Of a stretch of DNA of 64,000 nucleotides, positions 27,311 through 39,100 are shown in pieces. The notes beneath the pieces were generated by a model, which saw nothing but the letters and a program-made list of their open reading frames with translations, had not been told where the DNA came from and made no database searches. This DNA comes from an uncultured Pseudocitrobacter sp. (lineage in GTDB: Bacteria > Pseudomonadota > Gammaproteobacteria > Enterobacterales > Enterobacteriaceae): the NCBI GenBank assembly GCA_913778145.1, contig CAJYVI010000019.1, positions 24,120-88,119 of the forward strand. The letters run 5' to 3'. The position numbers and the translations under genes were made by a program. How positions within the stretch are numbered: the stretch's first letter is position 1; every line of letters begins with the position of its first letter.

Positions 27311-27931
27311 TCAGATGGACAAATTATTAATTTTCATGCGCATCATTTCGCTGAGCGCAGGGGAAGCATCACTTTTCGCTCCTGCTTCCCAGGCCGCGCG
27401 AGCGCCTTGTTTGTCACCTTTGCTGAGCAGAATTTCCCCGCGCAAATCGGCGACGATAGCCGTCCAGCCTTCGCCTTTAATGCTTTCAATCGTCTTCAGC
27501 GCCGCATCTGGCTGCTTCATTTGCAGCTGAACGCGTGCCAGTCGCATGCTGATAACCGATTTCAGATTCTCATCAGAAGCCGCAGCTAAGCCCTGGTTCA
27601 GCTGTTTTTCCGCTTTATCCAGTTCGTTTTTGTCAACGTATTGCTGAGCCAGTTCCAGCGACGCGAAAGCACCGTAAGTGTTTTTCGATTCGGCAGCGAA
27701 TTTCTCCGCCCCGGCCAGCGCTTCCGGTTTCCCTGAGCTAAGAGAAGAAACGGCATTTTCATAGGCCTGTGAAGATTCACGCGCCGTATTCAGCTGATGG
27801 GACGTCCAGTAGCGCCAGCCAACCAGCGCACCAATCCCTAAAATGACCCCAACAGCCAGGGCTTTACCGTTTTCGGCAAAGAAACGCTTAAGCGCGTCAA
27901 CCTGGTCGTTTTCGTTATTGTACATTTCCAC
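27311..27931 (-). CDS. yfgM: Periplasmic chaperone/RcsB modulator YfgM
   Basis: YfgM is a single-pass inner-membrane protein with a periplasmic TPR-like domain; in E. coli it works with PpiD at the SecYEG translocon. The 206-aa protein begins MEMYNNENDQVDALKRFF and has a membrane helix at about residues 23-43 (ALAVGVILGIGALVGWRYW). Helical repeats with conserved ASLELAQQYVDKNELDKAEK follow, and it ends MKINNLSI. It lies between hisS and bamB with short gaps in one transcription unit. Confidence 0.96.
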   Translation of the reverse strand: MEMYNNENDQVDALKRFFAENGKALAVGVILGIGALVGWRYWTSHQLNTARESSQAYENAVSSLSSGKPEALAGAEKFAAESKNTYGAFASLELAQQYVDKNELDKAEKQLNQGLAAASDENLKSVISMRLARVQLQMKQPDAALKTIESIKGEGWTAIVADLRGEILLSKGDKQGARAAWEAGAKSDASPALSEMMRMKINNLSI

Positions 27932-27964
27932 GCAGTCCTTCTCCTGATAAAAATGTCCGGGAGA

Positions 27965-29239
27965 TTAACCCAGAATAGTGCGCAAATGCGCGGCAACGCC
28001 GTCCTGCGTTACGGTTGTCTGCTCGCCAGAACGTAAATCCTTCACGACCACATTCGCTTGTGCGACTTCAGACTCACCCAACACCAGAGCAACGCGCGCA
28101 CCCCATTTGTCCGCACGGGCGAACTGTTTCTTGAAGTTGCCGCCGCCATGGTTAGTCATCAGTTTCACACCTGGAATTGCATCACGTACCTCTTCAGCCA
28201 GACGCATTGCGGCGGACTGAGTATCAGCACCTGAGGCTACCAGGTATATATCGACAACAGGATCGGCTTTAAATTCCGGATTAACTGCCTGAACTAACAA
28301 AACAAGTCGTTCGAGACCCATCGCGAAGCCCACCGCCGGCGTAGCGCGACCGCCCAGTTGTTCAACCAGACCGTCATAACGCCCACCGGCGCAAACGGTG
28401 CCCTGTGAACCCAGGCTGTTGGTCACCCATTCAAAAACGGTGCGGTTGTAGTAGTCCAGACCGCGCACCAGACGCTGGTTGACCGTGTAGGCAATGCCCG
28501 CCGCATCCAGCTGAGCACACAGCCCGGCAAAGTGTTCGCGAGAGTCATCGTCAAGATAGTCGCCCAGCGCAGGCGCGTCGTTCAACAGCGCCTGTACGTC
28601 CGGATTTTTTGAATCCAGCACGCGCAGCGGGTTGCTGTACATACGACGTTTGCAGTCTTCGTCCAGCTTATCTTTATGCTGCTCGAGGAAGGCAATCAAC
28701 GCATCACGATAGTTCGCACGCGCTTCGAGAGAACCGATAGAGTTCAGCTCCAGCGCTACGTGTTCAGAGATGCCCAGCGCGCGCCACCAGCGAGCGGTGA
28801 GCATGATCAGCTCGGCGTCGATGTCCGGGCCTTGCAGACCAAACACTTCGCAACCCAACTGATGGAACTGGCGGTAGCGTCCTTTCTGCGGACGTTCGTG
28901 ACGGAACATCGGCCCGATATACCACAGGCGCTGCTCCTGATTGTACAGAAGACCATGCTCGATGCCGGCGCGTACGCAGCCCGCAGTACCTTCCGGGCGC
29001 AGAGTCAGGCTATCGCCGTTGCGGTCCTCAAAGGTATACATCTCTTTTTCAACCACGTCGGTCACTTCACCAATCGCGCGCTTGAATAACGGGGTCTGCT
29101 CTACAATCGGCAAACGGATTTCACTGTAACCGTAGCTGCCGAGCACGTTTTTGAGTGTGCCTTCAATGCGCTGCCAGATGGCGGTCTCGCCAGGCAGATA
29201 ATCGTTCATGCCGCGGATGGCTTGAATGTTTTTTGCCAC
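27965..29239 (-). CDS. hisS: Histidyl-tRNA synthetase
   Basis: HisS charges tRNA-His. The 424-aa class II synthetase shows motif 2 ([17 protein letters not shown]), the histidine motifs [15 protein letters not shown] and [20 protein letters not shown] sequence, and motif 3 ([12 protein letters not shown]). A C-terminal anticodon-binding domain completes it. The length equals the E. coli enzyme. It lies 33 bp upstream of yfgM. The gap to ispG (29240-29423) holds a small inverted-repeat element. Confidence 0.98.
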   Translation of the reverse strand: MAKNIQAIRGMNDYLPGETAIWQRIEGTLKNVLGSYGYSEIRLPIVEQTPLFKRAIGEVTDVVEKEMYTFEDRNGDSLTLRPEGTAGCVRAGIEHGLLYNQEQRLWYIGPMFRHERPQKGRYRQFHQLGCEVFGLQGPDIDAELIMLTARWWRALGISEHVALELNSIGSLEARANYRDALIAFLEQHKDKLDEDCKRRMYSNPLRVLDSKNPDVQALLNDAPALGDYLDDDSREHFAGLCAQLDAAGIAYTVNQRLVRGLDYYNRTVFEWVTNSLGSQGTVCAGGRYDGLVEQLGGRATPAVGFAMGLERLVLLVQAVNPEFKADPVVDIYLVASGADTQSAAMRLAEEVRDAIPGVKLMTNHGGGNFKKQFARADKWGARVALVLGESEVAQANVVVKDLRSGEQTTVTQDGVAAHLRTILG

Positions 29240-29324
29240 GTTTATTCTCTTTATAAATATAAAAATGAACCCTCAGCGGATTTCCCGCAGGGGTTCAATC
29301 ATACACGGGAAGTTCAGGTCATCA

Positions 29325-29396
29325 TATACACTTCATCCTTCAAGTGCCTCTGCGTTGGTTTACCGCCTTGACGCAACCTGAATGATTTTGTGTATA
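29325..29396. repeat. 72-bp element with terminal inverted repeats
   Basis: The stretch begins TATACAC and ends GTGTATA. The arms continue imperfectly: one end reads TTCATCCTTCAAGTGCC, and the complement of the other reads AAAATCATTCAGGTTGC. This looks like a decayed copy of a dispersed enterobacterial palindromic element, inserted between ispG and hisS. Confidence 0.5.
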
Positions 29397-29423
29397 CCTT
29401 GAGAACACTAACTTCCCATCTTG

Positions 29424-30542
29424 TTATTTTTCGACCTGCTGAACGTCGATGCGATTAGCTTCATCCAGAATCGTGGCCTTCGCACGAATACGGGCTTCAA
29501 GCTGGTCGATCATGTCGTCGTTATCCAGACGGTCTTTACGCACACCATCTTCATACAGGCCGCTTTTCTTATTACCGCCTGTTACGCCCAGCGTTGACAC
29601 CAGCGCTTCACCTGGGCCATTCACCACGCAGCCGATAATAGAAACGTCCATCGGCGTGATGATATCTTCAAGGCGTTGCTCCAGGGCGTTGACCGTACCG
29701 ATGACGTCAAATTCCTGACGTGAACAGGTTGGGCAGGCGATGAAGTTGATACCGCGCGAACGGATACGCAGAGATTTGAGGATATCGAAGCCCACTTTGA
29801 TCTCTTCAACCGGATCTGCCGCCAGCGAAACGCGCAGCGTATCGCCGATCCCTTCCGAGAGCAGCAATCCTAAGCCGATCGCCGATTTCACCGCGCCGCT
29901 GCGTGCGCCACCTGCTTCGGTGATCCCCAGATGCAGCGGCTGATCGATCTGCTTCGCCAGCAGACGATATGACTCGACGGCGAGGAAAACATCAGAGGCT
30001 TTCACGCTGACTTTGAACTGATCAAAATTCAAACGATCGAGGTGATCGACATGGCGCATTGCGGATTCCAGCAGCGCCTGCGGCGTTGGCTCGCCATATT
30101 TTTCCTGAAGATCTTTCTCCAGAGAACCGGCGTTAACGCCAATGCGGATGGGAATATTTTTGTCGCGCGCGCAGTCCACCACCATACGGATACGTTCTTC
30201 GTTTCCGATGTTGCCGGGGTTGATACGCAGACAATCGACGCCGTACTCCGCCACTTTCAGCGCAATACGGTAGTCGAAGTGAATATCAGCCACCAGCGGT
30301 ACGCTGACCTGCTGCTTGATGAGTTTGAACGCTTCTGCCGCGTCCATCGTCGGCACGGAAACACGAACGATATCCGCCCCGACGCGTTCTAACGCTTTAA
30401 TCTGATTGACCGTTGCTTCCACATCGGTGGTACGCGTGTTGGTCATCGACTGTACGGCGATGGGTGCCCCATCGCCAATCGGCACGTTCCCAACGTAAAT
30501 GCGTTTCGATTTTCTACGTTGAATTGGAGCCTGGTTGTGCAT
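29424..30542 (-). CDS. ispG: 4-hydroxy-3-methylbut-2-enyl diphosphate synthase
   Basis: IspG makes HMBPP from cyclic MEcPP in the MEP isoprenoid pathway. The 372-aa protein has the TIM-barrel domain ([14 protein letters not shown]..., [11 protein letters not shown]) and a C-terminal 4Fe-4S domain with cysteines in [10 protein letters not shown] and [10 protein letters not shown]. It needs the cluster made by the isc system encoded 20 kb away in this window. It starts [19 protein letters not shown] and lies 26 bp downstream of rodZ, with which it is cotranscribed in relatives. Confidence 0.98.
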   Translation of the reverse strand: MHNQAPIQRRKSKRIYVGNVPIGDGAPIAVQSMTNTRTTDVEATVNQIKALERVGADIVRVSVPTMDAAEAFKLIKQQVSVPLVADIHFDYRIALKVAEYGVDCLRINPGNIGNEERIRMVVDCARDKNIPIRIGVNAGSLEKDLQEKYGEPTPQALLESAMRHVDHLDRLNFDQFKVSVKASDVFLAVESYRLLAKQIDQPLHLGITEAGGARSGAVKSAIGLGLLLSEGIGDTLRVSLAADPVEEIKVGFDILKSLRIRSRGINFIACPTCSRQEFDVIGTVNALEQRLEDIITPMDVSIIGCVVNGPGEALVSTLGVTGGNKKSGLYEDGVRKDRLDNDDMIDQLEARIRAKATILDEANRIDVQQVEK

Positions 30543-30568
30543 GAAAAATCTCCCGCGTTGCCCGTCTG

Positions 30569-31579
30569 TTACTGTGCCGGTGATTGTTCGGCATTTACGG
30601 TCAGACGCGCAACCTGGTTAGTTCTGATAAAACGGCTCAGGTCGACAGGTTTACCCTGATACTGGATCTGTACTGCGGCCGGCGCGCCAATTTTCAGTTT
30701 GTACGGTGCCTGGCCCACGAGATTCAAGTTACCATCTTTACGCTGCATCCCGCTGAACAGTTTTTTGCCGGTCGCATCGGTGACTTCCAGCCAGCAGTCT
30801 GCGGTAAAGTTCATCACCAGCGCATTCGGGTCAGCGGCTGGCGTGGCAGGCTGAGCCGGGTCGGTTGGCAAGCCCGTTGCAGCCGGAGCGGTCGTCTGCG
30901 CGGTCGCAGCCGGGTCGACATTCGCCTGAGACGGCGCAACAACGGCGTTATTCTGCGCGTCGGTTGCTGGCGCTGGCGTTGCGGCTGTCGCTGGCGTTTG
31001 CGTCGCAGAGTTATCTGCTGGCGCAGTTGCCGGCGCGGCGGTGTCCGCTGTCGCAGGCGTGCTGGTTGCGCCGGTGTCTAACGGCACATCCTGAGAACCG
31101 GTATTGCCACTGTTGCTCAGTTCCACAGAGGATTGATCCGCCATGGTGGTGATCTCTTCCTGCTGCGCTTTGTGGTTTTGCCACCACCACGCCACCGTCA
31201 GACCGACGACCACGAACAGCACCAGCCAGGTGAAGCTCATCAACCAGCCATCACGTTTTTTACGACGTTTGCCCAGCGAGAAGCTCTGCATCGGCGCGAC
31301 TTTCGCAGCGCGTACCGGCGCTTGCTTTTCCATCATCGGCAGCAGTTCTTCTTCAGGGATATGAACGAGGCGAGCATAAGAACGGATATAACCACGCAGG
31401 AATGTTGATGCGAGTTCAGCGGGGGCTTTATCTTCTTCAATATCGCGAACGGTGGAAACCTTCAGGCATAAACGTTCAGCAACCGCCTGCTGGCTGAGTC
31501 CGAGTTGTTCACGGGCGTTGCGTAAACGGGAGCCCGTGGTACGTGCTTCTTGTTGATCTGGGTTGGTTTCAGTATTCAT
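30569..31579 (-). CDS. rodZ: Cell-shape protein RodZ
   Basis: RodZ links MreB filaments to the membrane and helps maintain rod shape. The 336-aa protein has an N-terminal cytoplasmic HTH (about residues 15-85: [19 protein letters not shown]), a basic juxtamembrane patch ([11 protein letters not shown]) and a membrane helix (about 113-132: [19 protein letters not shown]). A long Ala/Thr/Pro-rich periplasmic linker and a C-terminal beta-domain ([17 protein letters not shown]...) follow. The linker differs in length from E. coli, as is usual. The 277-bp gap upstream (31580-31856) holds no ORF I can support and presumably the rodZ promoter. Confidence 0.97.
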   Translation of the reverse strand: MNTETNPDQQEARTTGSRLRNAREQLGLSQQAVAERLCLKVSTVRDIEEDKAPAELASTFLRGYIRSYARLVHIPEEELLPMMEKQAPVRAAKVAPMQSFSLGKRRKKRDGWLMSFTWLVLFVVVGLTVAWWWQNHKAQQEEITTMADQSSVELSNSGNTGSQDVPLDTGATSTPATADTAAPATAPADNSATQTPATAATPAPATDAQNNAVVAPSQANVDPAATAQTTAPAATGLPTDPAQPATPAADPNALVMNFTADCWLEVTDATGKKLFSGMQRKDGNLNLVGQAPYKLKIGAPAAVQIQYQGKPVDLSRFIRTNQVARLTVNAEQSPAQ

Positions 31580-31856
31580 TCGCTACAACTGCTGGTTCGT
31601 GAAATTAAGACTCTGATGCAGACTACGCCTACACCGCGAAACATCCGATCGTTGACTTCGAACAGACAGTATAAGCTGCCCGGTTAGCGACCTCAAAACA
31701 GCACCAGAGACGGTAACGGTACTGTCATTCCTGCGCTACATACTGCCTCAATACTGGCGGAAACGCACCGTAATTATTAACCAGATCAGTACGTTTCGCC
31801 TAATCCTTGCCCATTTAACGTCGCGCACGCCATTTCTGCCGTGCGCGAAGGCGTGA

Positions 31857-33023
31857 TTACACGGCTTTTACGTCGATAGCCTCACCCTGCATACGCTTAC
31901 GCAGGGTGCGTTTGGTACGGTCAATAACGTCACCGGCCAGCTGGCCGCACGCAGCATCGATATCATCACCGCGCGTTTTACGCACGATGGTAGTGAAACC
32001 GTATTCCATCAGTACCTTAGAGAAACGGTCGATACGGCTGTTAGAGCTACGGCCATACGGCGCGCCAGGGAACGGGTTCCACGGAATCAAGTTGATTTTG
32101 CACGGCGTATTTTTCAGCAGCTCTGCCAACTGATGCGCGTGTTCGGTACCGTCGTTGACGTGGTCGAGCATTACGTACTCGATGGTCACACGCCCCTGAT
32201 TGGCGTTAGATTTTTCCAGATAACGGCGCACCGCCGCCAGGAAGGTTTCGATATTGTACTTTTTGTTGATCGGTACAATTTCGTCACGAATTTCATCGTT
32301 TGGCGCGTGCAGGGAAATTGCGAGCGCAACGTCAATCATATCGCCGAGTTTATCCAGTGCCGGAACCACGCCAGAGGTCGACAGGGTAACGCGACGTTTA
32401 GACAGACCAAAACCGAAATCATCAAGCATGATTTCCATGGCAGGCACCACGTTCGTCAGGTTCAGCAACGGTTCACCCATGCCCATCATCACCACGTTGG
32501 TGATTGGACGCTGACCGGTGACTTTTGCCGCGCCAACGATTTTCGCCGCACGCCAGACCTGGCCAATAATTTCCGAAACGCGCAGGTTACGGTTAAAGCC
32601 CTGCTGCGCTGTAGAACAGAATTTACACTCTAACGCACAGCCAACCTGTGAAGAAACACACAGGGTCGCGCGGTCGTCTTCCGGAATATAAACCGTTTCA
32701 ACGCGCTGATCGCCAACCGCAATCGCCCATTTGATGGTGCCATCGGAAGAACGTTGCTCTTCAACCACTTCCGGCGCACGAATTTCAGCGACTTCTTTCA
32801 ACTTATTACGCAGAACCTTGTTGATATCGGTCATATCATCAAAGTTATCGCTGCAGTAGTGATACATCCACTTCATGACCTGATCGGCACGGAAGGGTTT
32901 CTCGCCTAAGTCTTTAAAAAACTCGCGCATCTGCTGACGGTTGAGATCCAGCAGGTTAATTTTTCCATCTTTATTGGGAACCGCCGGGATGGCGCTCTCA
33001 GGCGTGACAATTTGTTCAGACAT
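31857..33023 (-). CDS. rlmN: Dual-specificity rRNA/tRNA methyltransferase RlmN
   Basis: RlmN is a radical-SAM enzyme that adds a C2 methyl group to A2503 of 23S rRNA and A37 of some tRNAs. The 388-aa protein carries the cluster motif [14 protein letters not shown], the glycine-rich [12 protein letters not shown] and the C-terminal catalytic cysteine in [14 protein letters not shown]. Its N-terminal domain begins [20 protein letters not shown], four residues longer than the E. coli protein. It lies between ndk and rodZ, each with separate signals. Confidence 0.97.
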   Translation of the reverse strand: MSEQIVTPESAIPAVPNKDGKINLLDLNRQQMREFFKDLGEKPFRADQVMKWMYHYCSDNFDDMTDINKVLRNKLKEVAEIRAPEVVEEQRSSDGTIKWAIAVGDQRVETVYIPEDDRATLCVSSQVGCALECKFCSTAQQGFNRNLRVSEIIGQVWRAAKIVGAAKVTGQRPITNVVMMGMGEPLLNLTNVVPAMEIMLDDFGFGLSKRRVTLSTSGVVPALDKLGDMIDVALAISLHAPNDEIRDEIVPINKKYNIETFLAAVRRYLEKSNANQGRVTIEYVMLDHVNDGTEHAHQLAELLKNTPCKINLIPWNPFPGAPYGRSSNSRIDRFSKVLMEYGFTTIVRKTRGDDIDAACGQLAGDVIDRTKRTLRKRMQGEAIDVKAV

Positions 33024-33079
33024 AATCTTTACCGGCCTCGTTGTTACACGTTATGGCCCCTGGAGGGTTAATAAAAAGA

Positions 33080-33117
33080 AACGCCCCGGGAGAGCGGTCT
33101 GCTCGTCCGGGGGCGTT
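33080..33117 (-). terminator. Rho-independent terminator of ndk
   Basis: On the minus strand AACGCCCCCGGA...TCCCGGGGCGTT is followed by TCTTTTTATT. It lies 75 bp past the ndk stop, between ndk and rlmN. Confidence 0.85.
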
Positions 33118-33191
33118 GCATTGTACAAATTCTGGCGCACGGACGCCACGTCTGCACGTGGGATCCGTTAAAAAAAGATAAATCGCCTGAA

Positions 33192-33623
33192 TTAGCGAGT
33201 GCGCGGGCAGACTTCGCCTTCACCGAAGAAGTAAGCGATTTCGCGCTGTGCGGATTCAACAGAATCGGAACCGTGGGTGCCATTCTCAGTGAAGCTGTCA
33301 GCGTAATCTGCACGCAGAGTACCCGCCAGTGCGTTAGCCGGGTTGGTCGCCCCCAGCAGATCGCGGTGACGCTGTACCGCGTTTTCGCTTTCCAGAACGG
33401 AAACCACGATAGGGCCAGAGGTCATTAATTCAACCAGACCGTCGAAGAACGGTTTGCCATCATGCTCAGCGTAGAAACCGCGCGCCTGCTCAACGGTCAG
33501 ATGCAGCATTTTGGTGCCGACGATTTTGAACCCTGCCGCTTCAAAACGTGCAAAGATGCTTCCAATAACGTTTTTTGCCACCGCGTTTGGCTTGATGATG
33601 GAAAAAGTACGTTCAATAGCCAT
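33192..33623 (-). CDS. ndk: Nucleoside diphosphate kinase
   Basis: Ndk balances nucleoside triphosphate pools by phosphate transfer through a phosphohistidine. The 143-aa protein starts [20 protein letters not shown] and carries the catalytic histidine in [13 protein letters not shown]. Length and sequence match E. coli Ndk. A strong ribosome-binding AGAGGTAAT precedes the start. The upstream region 33624-33779 contains TATAAT-like sequence and no further ORF. Confidence 0.98.
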   Translation of the reverse strand: MAIERTFSIIKPNAVAKNVIGSIFARFEAAGFKIVGTKMLHLTVEQARGFYAEHDGKPFFDGLVELMTSGPIVVSVLESENAVQRHRDLLGATNPANALAGTLRADYADSFTENGTHGSDSVESAQREIAYFFGEGEVCPRTR

Positions 33624-33779
33624 GATTACCTCTGAAATGTGTTCTGTTGTTATGCATACATCGTATGACCTGGCGCGGATTATAATGAGACAAGCTCGCC
33701 TTGCCTATGGACGAAGGTAACATTTTTTTAAAATAAAATTAGCTTTAGCAACATTCTTACGCTACATGGCGCGAAAATC

Positions 33780-36104
33780 TTAGTGGAAGGTAAAGTTTAC
33801 CGTTGCTATCTGCCCGCCTTCATCCATCACCACAAGTTGATATTCTGCCGCGTTTTGTAGCGTAAGCGTCAGATTTTTTCCCGCGCTTTCCTGCGGCTCA
33901 CCATTCAGGAACCACCAGCGTCGCCCTTCTCCGCCGCTGGTCTGCAGTGCAAGTGTTGCCTGAGACTCGCCGGGTGCACGCTGAATCACCGCGCCTTCTC
34001 GCACGCCAGAAAGCACTAGCGGCGGCGCGTCCTGCGATATTTGTGGTGGACAAACGGTTGAGGCGGCAGGAAGCCTGGCGGCGCGTCGCTCGCTGGCGGG
34101 AAGCCAGGGTTCAAGCGGCAGCGGCCAGACATCCAGGGTGGTTTGTTTCGCATCCGGGCAATCCGCCGCGACACGTTTTTCCTGCGCATCCAGCCAGACC
34201 GGGAAGCGAATACCGCGAATGCCTTCCTGGCCGGGCAACAGCAGCGTCGGCGGCTGGCTGCTATCCAGAAGCCAGGTCGCGAGACGGCGGCGGCAGTTCG
34301 CGTCGCCCTCCGGCAATGACTGCCCGCCCGGCCAGCAAATCGTCCCGCCGCTCACCGACGCGGGGCGTGGATCGGTGGGCAATACGTTTTTCCCCGCGCT
34401 GGAGCGGGAAAGCAGCAGATTGCTGACCTGATTCAGGAGCGGCACCGCGCTGGCAAAACCAAACTGCCCGGCAACGGGTGTACCGTCCGGCCTGCCGGTC
34501 CAGATACCGATACTGTAACGCGCATTCAGGCCGATTGCCCACGCATCGCGATAGCCGTAGCTGGTGCCGGTTTTCCACGCCAGCGGCACGACCAGCGGCA
34601 GCGAATCATCCGCCATCGGCTGATCTTCCCCCGCCAGAATTCGGCGAATGATCCACGCCGATCCGGGCGACAGGAGCGGGCGTTCCACCAGCGGATCGTC
34701 CGCAAGCAAACGTAAACGCCCTGCTTTGCCATGACGCGCAAAAGCGCTGTAGGCGGCTGTGATATCTGCCAGACGCGCACCCGCTCCGCCGAGGATCAAC
34801 GATAAATTAGGCTCCGCGCCGGCGGGCAATATCAACGGTAAACCAGCGTTACGCAGACGCGCGGCAAACTGTTTCGGGCCGTAGGCTTCCAGAACCTGCA
34901 CGGCTGGAAGGTTTAGCGATCGCACCAGCGCCTCGCTCATGCTCACCGGGCCGTGGAAACCGCTATCAAAGTTACCGGGACGATAATCCCCCACCCGGCG
35001 CGGCACATCCTGGAGCAGCGAGGCGGGATGGATCAACCCTTCATCCATCGCCATCCCATACACAAACGGTTTTAATACCGATCCCGGCGATCGGATCGCC
35101 GACACCATATCGATATGCCCAAATCGACTGTCGTCAGCGATGTCTGCCGATCCCACCCAGCCGCGTACCTGCATCGTACTGTTATCCACAACGATCATTG
35201 CCAGCGAACTGCGCGGCGGCAGGCGCGATTTCCAGTTGAGCGCCATCTCTTCCAGCTGGCGTTGCAGCCCGGCATCCAGCGTGGTGGTGATTTTTTCGGC
35301 CTGGCTCAGCGCCAGCACCTTGCGCGAGAAGAGCGGCGCCAGCTGCGGCATCTGCCGTGGAAACAACCAGACGGGCTCTTCGCTGGCCTCTTTCACCACC
35401 TGCGCGGGCCACACCTGCTGAGTTTGCATTCGCGCCAGCACTTTGTTGCGTGCCGCCTGCGCGCGTTCCGGCCAGCGATCCGGGCGCAAGCGGCTTGGCG
35501 CCTGCGGTAACACCGCCAGCAGCGCGGCATCAGCATAGCTCAGCTGTGCGGGCGGTTTACCCAGGTAGGCCCAGCTTGCCGCGCCCACGCCCTGCAATGT
35601 ACCGCCGAAAGGTGCGCGATTGAGATAAAGGGTGAGAATTTCGCGTTTAGAAAGGTGCCACTCCAGCTGAAACGCGCGCCAGAGCTGGCGGAATTTACCG
35701 CCGAAAGTACGAGGATGAGGATCCAGCAGGCGAGCAACCTGCATGGTGAGCGTGCTGCCGCCGGAGATCACGCGCCCGGAGGTGAGATCCTGCCAGGCCG
35801 CGCGCAGGATCGATAACGGGTTTACGCCGGGATGATCCCAGAACCAGCGATCTTCATACTGAATCAGCGCGTCAAGATAGCGCGGTGAAACCTCTTCAAT
35901 CGTCACTGGATAACGCCAGATCCCTTCAGCGTCAGCAAAACGCCACAGCGGTGTGCCATCCTGCGCGACCACCACGCGGGCCGGCGTCACTTCATGTAAC
36001 GGCAGCGGCCAGAGACGATCAGCCCCCAGCACTGCCAGCCACAACAGCACCCCGCCCGCCGCCAGCCAAAGCCAGCGGCGTTTTATCGCAGACAACAACC
36101 GCAT
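33780..36104 (-). CDS. pbpC: Penicillin-binding protein 1C
   Basis: PbpC is a bifunctional inner-membrane peptidoglycan synthase. The 774-aa protein has an N-terminal membrane anchor (about residues 11-30) and a family 51 transglycosylase domain (IQYEDRWFWDHPGVNP, GGSTLTMQVARLL, REILTLYLN). The transpeptidase domain has SPGSVLKPF (Ser nucleophile), RSLN and WKTGTSYGYRD, and a C-terminal BiPBP domain ends it. All catalytic motifs are intact. It starts 2 bp after the yfhM stop. This pairing is conserved: the alpha-2-macroglobulin is thought to protect cells when the wall is breached, and PbpC to repair it. Confidence 0.97.
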   Translation of the reverse strand: MRLLSAIKRRWLWLAAGGVLLWLAVLGADRLWPLPLHEVTPARVVVAQDGTPLWRFADAEGIWRYPVTIEEVSPRYLDALIQYEDRWFWDHPGVNPLSILRAAWQDLTSGRVISGGSTLTMQVARLLDPHPRTFGGKFRQLWRAFQLEWHLSKREILTLYLNRAPFGGTLQGVGAASWAYLGKPPAQLSYADAALLAVLPQAPSRLRPDRWPERAQAARNKVLARMQTQQVWPAQVVKEASEEPVWLFPRQMPQLAPLFSRKVLALSQAEKITTTLDAGLQRQLEEMALNWKSRLPPRSSLAMIVVDNSTMQVRGWVGSADIADDSRFGHIDMVSAIRSPGSVLKPFVYGMAMDEGLIHPASLLQDVPRRVGDYRPGNFDSGFHGPVSMSEALVRSLNLPAVQVLEAYGPKQFAARLRNAGLPLILPAGAEPNLSLILGGAGARLADITAAYSAFARHGKAGRLRLLADDPLVERPLLSPGSAWIIRRILAGEDQPMADDSLPLVVPLAWKTGTSYGYRDAWAIGLNARYSIGIWTGRPDGTPVAGQFGFASAVPLLNQVSNLLLSRSSAGKNVLPTDPRPASVSGGTICWPGGQSLPEGDANCRRRLATWLLDSSQPPTLLLPGQEGIRGIRFPVWLDAQEKRVAADCPDAKQTTLDVWPLPLEPWLPASERRAARLPAASTVCPPQISQDAPPLVLSGVREGAVIQRAPGESQATLALQTSGGEGRRWWFLNGEPQESAGKNLTLTLQNAAEYQLVVMDEGGQIATVNFTFH

Positions 36105-36105
36105 A

Positions 36106-39100
36106 TTACGGCGTGACGATCAGCGGGCCATCCGCCTGGCCGGTGGCACGCCACTGCGGCACATACATCGATTCCACCTGCGGCTGCGGCAATTGATACG
36201 TGCCTGGCATCACCGCGCGCGCCAGATAAACCAGCGTGACCGGCTGGTTCTGATTGACGGCAACGGCCGCTACAAAGCGATCGTCGCGGAATTCCATATG
36301 CTGAATATCCGCCTGTTGCATCTGGTTGATCAGATTCTGCGCTTCGCCTGCGTTATCCGCCAGGCTGGCGCTGCTGTTTGCCAGGTTCTGATTTTCCAGC
36401 TCCAGCCCGGCGGGCAGCATATCGACCACCAGCGCGTCCGGTACGTTCTGGCTGGCGTTAATCTCGAGGCGCACCAGCACCAGGTCACCGCTGCGCAGCG
36501 AAGAGATAGCTTTCGGCCTTCCGTCGGTACCCAGGATCTGCCGTTCAATCTGCAACACGTTGCTGACCGGCTCCGACGAATACTCCGGATACCCGGTGGC
36601 ATCGAGGCGCAACCACAGCGGCTGCGTGCCGTTGTTCGTTACCTGCAATGCGCCCAGTTGATCCGCATCCAGATTACGGGTTTGTGCTTTATCGCTCTGC
36701 AACGGCGCGGCCTCCAGCGACGTTTGCGCCTGCCAGTTGCCCGGCAAATCGGCAAGGCTGCGGCCTGCCAGGAACAGCGCGTTGCTTTCCTGCGTGGATA
36801 ACCAACGCTCGCCAAACGCCTGTTCAGAGAGTGTTTGCAGCAGCGTGTTCTGCGCATCCGGCAGCAGTTTGTTCTCTTCCATCAACGCCAGCATCAGCGC
36901 GTTATCACGCAGCACGCTGCCGTAGTCGCCAATCCAACGCTGCTTGTCGGCACGCGGCGTTTTCAGCGCCAGTTGAATGGCTTCTTCACTACGCGGCGCA
37001 TCACCCATCGCTTTCAGCGCCACGCCCAGTTGCATCAGCGACAGACCCGATTTCGCCTGTGCGTGACGCCCCCAGATTTCGCGCAGCGCGCCGAGCGGCG
37101 CTTTCTGCTGACGCGCCAGCACCTGCGCGGCATACGCCTGCACGGCAAAGCGGCTGGCGGCAATATCATCGCTGTAGCGAAGGGTCATCAGCCCCGGCTC
37201 CTGCAAATAACGCAGCAGACGGTTATTACCTTTGTTAATGGCGTCTGCCGGTACGCTGTAACCCTGTTCGCCCGCGCGCACCAGGAAGTCCATCGCGTAG
37301 GCGGTCAGCCAGTTTTCTTCGGGGCCTTCTTTATCCCACAGGGCGAAACCGCCATCCTGACGCTGCATTTGCAGTATCCGCGAAATCCCCACATCTATCG
37401 CCGCCCGGCGTTGTTCATCGCTGTTGCCGATAATGCCGAGCGTTTTAAGCTGTGCGGCATTGGTATAAAGCGACGGGAAGAGACCGCTGGCGGTCTGCTC
37501 CAGGCAGCCGTAAGGATACGCTTTCAGCTCACGAATATAGCGCGCCAGGTTCAGCGGCGGTTTACCGCTCAGCAGCAGTTGCCCCTGAACCGTTGCCGGG
37601 GAGAAATTCGCCAGAGAGTCCGGCGGCACGTTCCAGCTTTCGCCAGGCTGCAGCGCGGCCCCCATGTTCACCGTCTGCGCAGGGAAGGCCGGGCGTACGC
37701 CCAGCTTCCAGGATTTGCTGACAGGCGGCAGCGTTTCACCCGGCAGTTCCAGGCCACTCACCGTGATATCGACCTGACCATCGCCAAATCCTTCTTTGGC
37801 GCTGACCGGCACAAACTGAATGTTGCGCACACCCGGCTTTAACGTAATTGGCGCAGGCTGTGCGCCCTCAAGCTGGATAAGCCCGCTCGCCGCCAGTTGA
37901 ACATTCAGCGTTTGCGTTTTATCCGTCAGGTTAGTGATATCCAGCGTCAAACGCGCGGTATCGCCGCCTGCCAGGAAGCGCGGCATGTTCAGCTCTGCAA
38001 TTACCGGCGCGGCAACCACCACTTTATCTTCGCTGCTGCCAAAGTCTTCATCGGTCCACGCCTGCGCCATTACGCGCAGTTCGCCGTTGAAATCGCCAAT
38101 CGGCAGCGTGACGGTGCCTTCGCCGTTTTCATCAAGCGTTACCGGCTGGGCCTGTTGCGCGATAATGGTGACGTGGTTGACCGGCGGTTTACCACCGCGT
38201 TTCAGCTCATCGCCATCACCACCAAAACGCAGGCTCGCCAGACGCCCCTGCCCTTCAATCACCTGGCCGTAAATATCATAAATATCCGCGCCGTAGCGTT
38301 TCTGGCCGAAGAAGCCCTGCCACGGATCGGGGGTGGTGTAATCAGTAATGTTCAGCACGCCGCTGTCCACCGCCGAAAGCAGCACATTCACCTGTTTCGG
38401 CGCTGCGCCTTCTTTGCGGTCGACTTTCACTTTCACGGTCAACGGCTGATTCGGGCGCATTTTCGCCGGTGCATCAAGGGCAATATTCAGACGACGGTTC
38501 TCATCGCCGAGCGGCAGATGCAGTACACCGACCGCGCGTTTCGGCGTGGCGGAACGCGATTTATCGCCCGGACGCACCACCAGCGTACTTAAATAGAGGT
38601 CATGACGATTCCAGCTTTTATCCACCGGAATGGTGAGATCCAGCCCTTCCGCCGGAACGGTTATCTCCTGCCACCACAACGGACCTTCGCTCGATTCCAC
38701 CATCGCATAGCCTTTACCCGCCGCCGGGGCGGCAACGTGCAGCTTGATAGTATCGCCCGGTTTATAGGACGGTTTATCCAGCTTCATGGTCACGCGATCC
38801 GGGCGCGCTGTGCCGCTGCCGTCGCTGTTATCCTGCCAGCTGTAACCGGCCCAGAAACGCACGCTGCTCAGGGTATCGTCCGGCCCTTTCACTTCCAGAC
38901 GATACGCGCCCCACTCAACCGGGAAACTGACCTTGCCGGTTTCATCGGCTTTCAGGTTAAGGCTCTCTTCGCCTTCCACCAGGTCTTTCTGGTCGAACTG
39001 GGATTTCCAGCCCTCGTCTTCTGACCAGTTCCAGTAGTAATCACGACGTTCGCGGATCAGGCGCACCTGCAAGCCCTCAACCGCTTTGCGCTCGCCCTGC

